A stretch of 64,000 nt of DNA from assembly GCA_965263305.1 (NCBI GenBank), contig OZ253666.1, forward strand, positions 2,852,001 to 2,916,000, read 5' to 3'. How positions within the stretch are numbered: position 1 is the first letter of the stretch; the number at the start of each line of letters is the position of its first letter. A model generated the notes under the pieces. It was not told the origin of the DNA. It saw only the letters and a program-made list of their open reading frames with translations, and ran no database searches. Position numbers and translations under genes: made by a program. Below, piece by piece: positions 60,461-64,000 of this stretch. Source of the DNA: MED-G105 sp965263305 (lineage in GTDB: Bacteria > Pseudomonadota > Alphaproteobacteria > Caulobacterales > Parvularculaceae).

Positions 60461-62962
60461 TCACGCCGCGTTTTTCCGCCGCTTTTCTAACGCGCGGGAA
60501 ATCGCTTGTGTAAGGGCGATTGCAGAGAGGGGTTTGCTCACATATCCATCCATGCCGTTCTTTAGGACGAGTTCATGGGCGCCGTTGAATGCATCTGCGG
60601 TGACCGCGATGATTGGTATATTCCGTATCGGTCCGTCGAGAGCGCGGATTTTTTGTGTTGCGGATATGCCATCCAAAACGGGCATTTGTTTATCCATCAA
60701 GATAATATCAAATGCTTCTTTTTGTACCGCTTCTACCGCAAGCGCACCATTTTCAACAATTTTGATGTCGTCGACGGCATTCTCAATATAGGCTTTCGTC
60801 ACCATCGCATTTGTTACATTGTCTTCGGCAATAAGGACTTTTAAACCGGATGGCAGGGCGATATCAGGGTCGAATGAACCGTCAAATTGCCCAGTAACGT
60901 CTACTGATTGTTCTAAAGGAGATTTGTGCTCGACTATGCGTTCCGCGTCGATGGTCAACAAAAACGACGATCCCTGGCCTAGTGAACTTTCAACTGTCAC
61001 GTCGCCATCAAGAGCATTGGCAATTTTCTTACAGATCGCCAAACCAAGGCCGGTGCCGCCAAATTCGCGTTGCAGCCGCTCGTCTACCTGCTTAAACGCT
61101 TCAAAAATTTTGCCGTGAGCCTCTGGTGGAATTCCGATGCCTGTATCAGAGACGGTAATCGTGAAGCCTTTATCCCCGTTAACAGAAAACCCAATCTTTA
61201 TTTCGCCTTCGGACGTAAATTTGACGGCGTTAGAAATTAAGTTGGATACGACCTGTCGGATCAACCGGCCATCTGTAATGAAACCTTCCGGCCGACGCTC
61301 GATATCAATGATATAGTTCAGACCTTTGTCTTCTGCGGCTCTACGCCAAATTTCGGCGACATTCTGTATACACCCTACAACATCCGTTGGATCCTTTTGA
61401 ATGATGAACTGGCCAGATTCGAGTTTTGAGACATCGAGAATATCATTGACGATCGACAGCAGGTGGGCGCCTGCGCTATTGACCATTTGAAGATATTCGC
61501 GATCACGATCAATTATCGCTCCAGCTGTCAAAATGACATCGGATAACCCGATGATCGCGTTTAGGGGGGTGCGAATTTCATGGCTGGTCGTCGCTAAGAA
61601 AGCAATTTTTGACTGATTTGCTTCTTCTAACGCAAAATTCGCGGCTGTGAGCGCGCCATTTTTTGCTTCAAGCTCTTTGTTAAAATTCTCCGTGGTCGAT
61701 TGGGCCTTCCTTGCAACTCGATACGACCAGGCCAAAAACGCGATCAAGCCGAGCCCTATTACCGCGATTGCTAGGCTAGCGATGCGTGATTGCATTTCCT
61801 GGGCTTTGGAGAGCGCAACATCCTTTTCAAGTTGTGTCGTGCGTAGCTTTTCGATCTGAAGCGCTTGATTGGCATATTCAAACTCCGCGTTCATGAGGGC
61901 CAAATTTGCGGAGGCGGCGATATCGCGTCCTTGATCATCCAACCGTTTAAAGGCTGTCAGATGCGCTAATGCCGTTTCAGGGTCACCTAATGCTCTGTAC
62001 GCGTTGCTAGCGACCTCATGGAAATCCCGAAACGGCGACGTGGTGGTCGTTATGTCCGTGTCGCCGAAGGTTTTCGATAGGGCTTCTTTCGTTGCTGGCA
62101 GATCCCCTTGAGCGAACGCAAGACTCGCCTTGGCGCCCCAAAGAAAGGGCTCCCACCCCCGCGCATCATCGTTATTGGAAAAAGAGAATCCTTCGTCGAT
62201 CGCCGCCTGGGCCGCGTCGAATTCACCACGCCGGATAGCTAGGACGGCGATATTTGTCAAAATCCGCGCCTGTAATAAATTACTATCAGACGCCCTCGCC
62301 ATCGCAAGGGATTGGTCCAACATTGATTGAGCTTCGTCATAGCGTTTTAACTCGCGATAAGCGTTGGCCCGGTTGTTCAACGAAACAAGGTCCAAAATCC
62401 CGCCGTCTGAAAACGCTAGCGATGCCCGTTCGTAGTATTCGATGACGCGTTCGTATTGATGGGCGTTATCATACAATGTGCCGATGCTCTGTAGGGCGAG
62501 CGCTTGGCTGCGCGCTTCGCCGAGAGCTTCAAAAATCCTAAATGCAGACTGAAAACTGCCCAATGCAGCGCCGTGTTCGCTAAGGGTTCTCTGAATTCGT
62601 CCGTGTGCGAGTAATATATCGCCGGCGAGTTTTGTCGATTGATCAGTCAATGCCGCGGCCGCGCGCTCTGCAATCGGTTTTGCATCGTTTGGTTTATTTA
62701 ACCGGGTCAACGCTTCACTTTGTAGCCACAAGCTGGTCGCCAGAGCCGTTGGGTCTTCCATTGCTTCAGCGTACTGTTCCGCTTCCAGGGCTTTATTCAA
62801 TGCTTCCTGTGGTGAGCCGACCATCGCCTTTTTCGCGTTGGCGATGGCGTTCTGGAAATTTTCTATCGTTGCACTGGAGGCTGGCGCCTCAGCGCTAACA
62901 GCCGGTATCGCCGCCATGGTAGCGAGCGTAACGATCGCGATGGAAATCAAAAAAAAGCGCAT
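60461..62962 (-). CDS. Hybrid histidine kinase with periplasmic TPR sensor
   Basis: The 833-residue product has a signal-like N-terminal helix (about 5-24). A long TPR solenoid follows (about 30-380, ALALQSIGTLYDNAHQYERVIEYYERA and similar) and should lie in the periplasm. A membrane helix is at about 395-415, then a coiled coil. HisKA has His461 in TSHEIRTPLN. The ATPase has NLISNAVKF, DTGIGIPP and GGTGLGLAICKK. A C-terminal receiver has phospho-acceptor Asp757 in ILMDKQMP and Lys in YVSKPL. It is orphan: no response regulator or HPt gene is adjacent. The signal sensed is unknown. Confidence 0.93.
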   Translation of the reverse strand: MRFFLISIAIVTLATMAAIPAVSAEAPASSATIENFQNAIANAKKAMVGSPQEALNKALEAEQYAEAMEDPTALATSLWLQSEALTRLNKPNDAKPIAERAAAALTDQSTKLAGDILLAHGRIQRTLSEHGAALGSFQSAFRIFEALGEARSQALALQSIGTLYDNAHQYERVIEYYERASLAFSDGGILDLVSLNNRANAYRELKRYDEAQSMLDQSLAMARASDSNLLQARILTNIAVLAIRRGEFDAAQAAIDEGFSFSNNDDARGWEPFLWGAKASLAFAQGDLPATKEALSKTFGDTDITTTTSPFRDFHEVASNAYRALGDPETALAHLTAFKRLDDQGRDIAASANLALMNAEFEYANQALQIEKLRTTQLEKDVALSKAQEMQSRIASLAIAVIGLGLIAFLAWSYRVARKAQSTTENFNKELEAKNGALTAANFALEEANQSKIAFLATTSHEIRTPLNAIIGLSDVILTAGAIIDRDREYLQMVNSAGAHLLSIVNDILDVSKLESGQFIIQKDPTDVVGCIQNVAEIWRRAAEDKGLNYIIDIERRPEGFITDGRLIRQVVSNLISNAVKFTSEGEIKIGFSVNGDKGFTITVSDTGIGIPPEAHGKIFEAFKQVDERLQREFGGTGLGLAICKKIANALDGDVTVESSLGQGSSFLLTIDAERIVEHKSPLEQSVDVTGQFDGSFDPDIALPSGLKVLIAEDNVTNAMVTKAYIENAVDDIKIVENGALAVEAVQKEAFDIILMDKQMPVLDGISATQKIRALDGPIRNIPIIAVTADAFNGAHELVLKNGMDGYVSKPLSAIALTQAISRALEKRRKNAA

Positions 62963-63183
62963 TTTTCAGGGACTTCTGTGGTGTTTGACGTTCGACCCTA
63001 TGTTATCAAATACGAGTTAATAGAATGGACAGTGAATGCTAGGAAAGTCGCTGCTTACGAATAAATTAAATCGAATTGTACGTATTCGCGCGCGCTTTTT
63101 GTCTACGTTTCGTCAATCCGATGTTCCATATTTTCCGTCGTCTTTTCTGCGCCGAGACAATCGTTCTTTCGTTCGAAACCGTT

Positions 63184-64000
63184 TTAGAAATTTATGTTTA
63201 CCCGGCCACCGCCGGTCACCGCTGTTTGGGGAACACCGAAATCTTGGTTGTTCAGTTCCACTTGTCCAAAGGCGCTAACAAATGCTTGTCCCTTCAGGAT
63301 GGGCGTTGCATAAAGAATTTCGGATATGAAACGTCTGTTAGCGGAATTAACGGCTAACCTGTCTGTGACGAACCCGCTCTCACCAGTCGCGCGATCCGTG
63401 ATCTGTAAGGTTGTTATTCCAAGAGCGCCGGTTTCGTAGTGCATCGGCTGGGCGAATGACAGCCTTACCGCATCAACGTTTGATATGACGCCAGTCTTTG
63501 ATGCGGCGATCTGAAACGCGGTTGACGTAATGCCAGCATCGTCGACTGATAGGATGGAGTTATCGAATGTTGTGCCGCGCGTTTTACCGCCTGTCGCCGA
63601 GAGCGACAAAGCAATACCGTTTTGAAGATAGGCGTTAGCACCAACCGTCATCGCATCTGTGGTGGATCCACCTTCTAAGTTTAGCGCGCCTGACCCTTGC
63701 AATCCTAGGAGGCCGGTTTGTTCATATAACTGAGTATAGCCGGCGGTCAGTTCGATGGCGTTGCTAAGAGCGTAGGAAAACGCCGCATTTAGTGCACTCG
63801 CCTGATAGTCCCCAACGCCGTCAAACGCATTTCGCAATTCGCCGCTATCGGGGTCGCTAAAGAGGCGCCGGTCAGCGTTTTGAGTGTATCCGAATGAAAA
63901 CTGAAGCTGTTCATCCAGCGGTACGCTCAGGCCGGAGTAGAAGCCGCCCGAGGCGAGGCCAAGAAACGGATTTACACCCCCTGTCCTGACGTCATGATCG
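63184..64000 (-). CDS. C-terminal part of an outer-membrane beta-barrel protein (5' end outside window)
   Basis: The frame is open to the window edge, so the gene starts beyond base 64000. The 271 visible residues consist of alternating amphipathic strands (PFLGLASGGFYSGLSV, LQFSFGYTQN, SALNAAFSYALS, IELTAGYTQLYEQ, GIALSLSATGGKT, AFVSAFGQVEL) and end in NINF, the terminal Phe expected of outer-membrane barrels. It resembles the C-terminal domain attached to some exported S8-type serine peptidases or autotransporters, but the passenger part is not visible. The TTG at 63837 is not the true start. Confidence 0.7.
   Translation of the reverse strand, partial: DHDVRTGGVNPFLGLASGGFYSGLSVPLDEQLQFSFGYTQNADRRLFSDPDSGELRNAFDGVGDYQASALNAAFSYALSNAIELTAGYTQLYEQTGLLGLQGSGALNLEGGSTTDAMTVGANAYLQNGIALSLSATGGKTRGTTFDNSILSVDDAGITSTAFQIAASKTGVISNVDAVRLSFAQPMHYETGALGITTLQITDRATGESGFVTDRLAVNSANRRFISEILYATPILKGQAFVSAFGQVELNNQDFGVPQTAVTGGGRVNINF

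Overview
The window is a chromosomal stretch of an alphaproteobacterium. The evidence is the gene content and order: a mutS-glnD-hemC block, a class I polyhydroxyalkanoate synthase back to back with an alaC-type aminotransferase, ribosomal protein L21 with a helix-hairpin-helix tail, L25 of the Ctc type, and a PEPxxWA-CTERM protein. The many exported peptidases, a Tat-exported PhoX, a sortilin-like beta-propeller protein and a DUF1501/DUF1800 pair resemble marine Parvularculales or Caulobacterales. That placement is inference; no rRNA gene is present. Gene density is high and no phage, insertion sequence, CRISPR array or integrase was seen.

Layout. 1-4.4 kb: end of a DUF2147 gene, a lipoprotein, an OmpA porin with a strong terminator, and an orphan TetR regulator. 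4.5-17 kb: cell-wall synthase PBP1A, a YgjP-type metalloprotein, MutS, GlnD, HemC, an ABC exporter and a small membrane protein. 17-25.4 kb: PhaC, a lipoprotein, AlaC, an S46 dipeptidyl-peptidase and PhoX. 25.5-28.8 kb: a compact four-gene operon that looks like a Zrg-type zinc uptake system. 29-34.4 kb: a sortilin-like protein and an S9 peptidase, convergent. 34.6-42 kb: tRNA-Leu, an NDUFA9-like protein, GalE, a membrane protein, a DUF2520 protein, then L25-Pth-YchF. 42-46 kb: secreted and membrane hypotheticals and a TonB-like protein. 46-50.3 kb: AhcY with a perfect palindrome in its upstream region, a BLUF photoreceptor, DUF6491, an SDR protein and a second DUF2147 protein. 50.3-56.5 kb: a frameshifted thpR, LMW-PTP, DUF1993, the sirtuin CobB, L27/L21, RlmJ, tRNA-Ser and a PEP mutase/ICL-family enzyme. 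56.5-64 kb: the DUF1501/DUF1800 pair, a TPR-hybrid histidine kinase, and the C-terminal part of an outer-membrane barrel protein cut by the window edge.

Most interesting observations. (1) GlnD keeps its uridylyltransferase site but has lost nearly all metal ligands of its HD domain, so it probably cannot remove uridylyl groups. (2) PhaC and PBP1A both carry long Lys/Ala-rich, histone-H1-like N-terminal tails. (3) A 20-bp perfect palindrome lies between ahcY and the divergent BLUF gene and is a good candidate operator for SAM-cycle control. (4) thpR is split by a one-base loss in an A-run. (5) The rplU-rpmA transcript probably ends at a hairpin encoded inside the convergent cobB gene. I did not find a clearly new multi-gene system; the least explained set is the 43.5-45.8 kb membrane/TonB-like pair.
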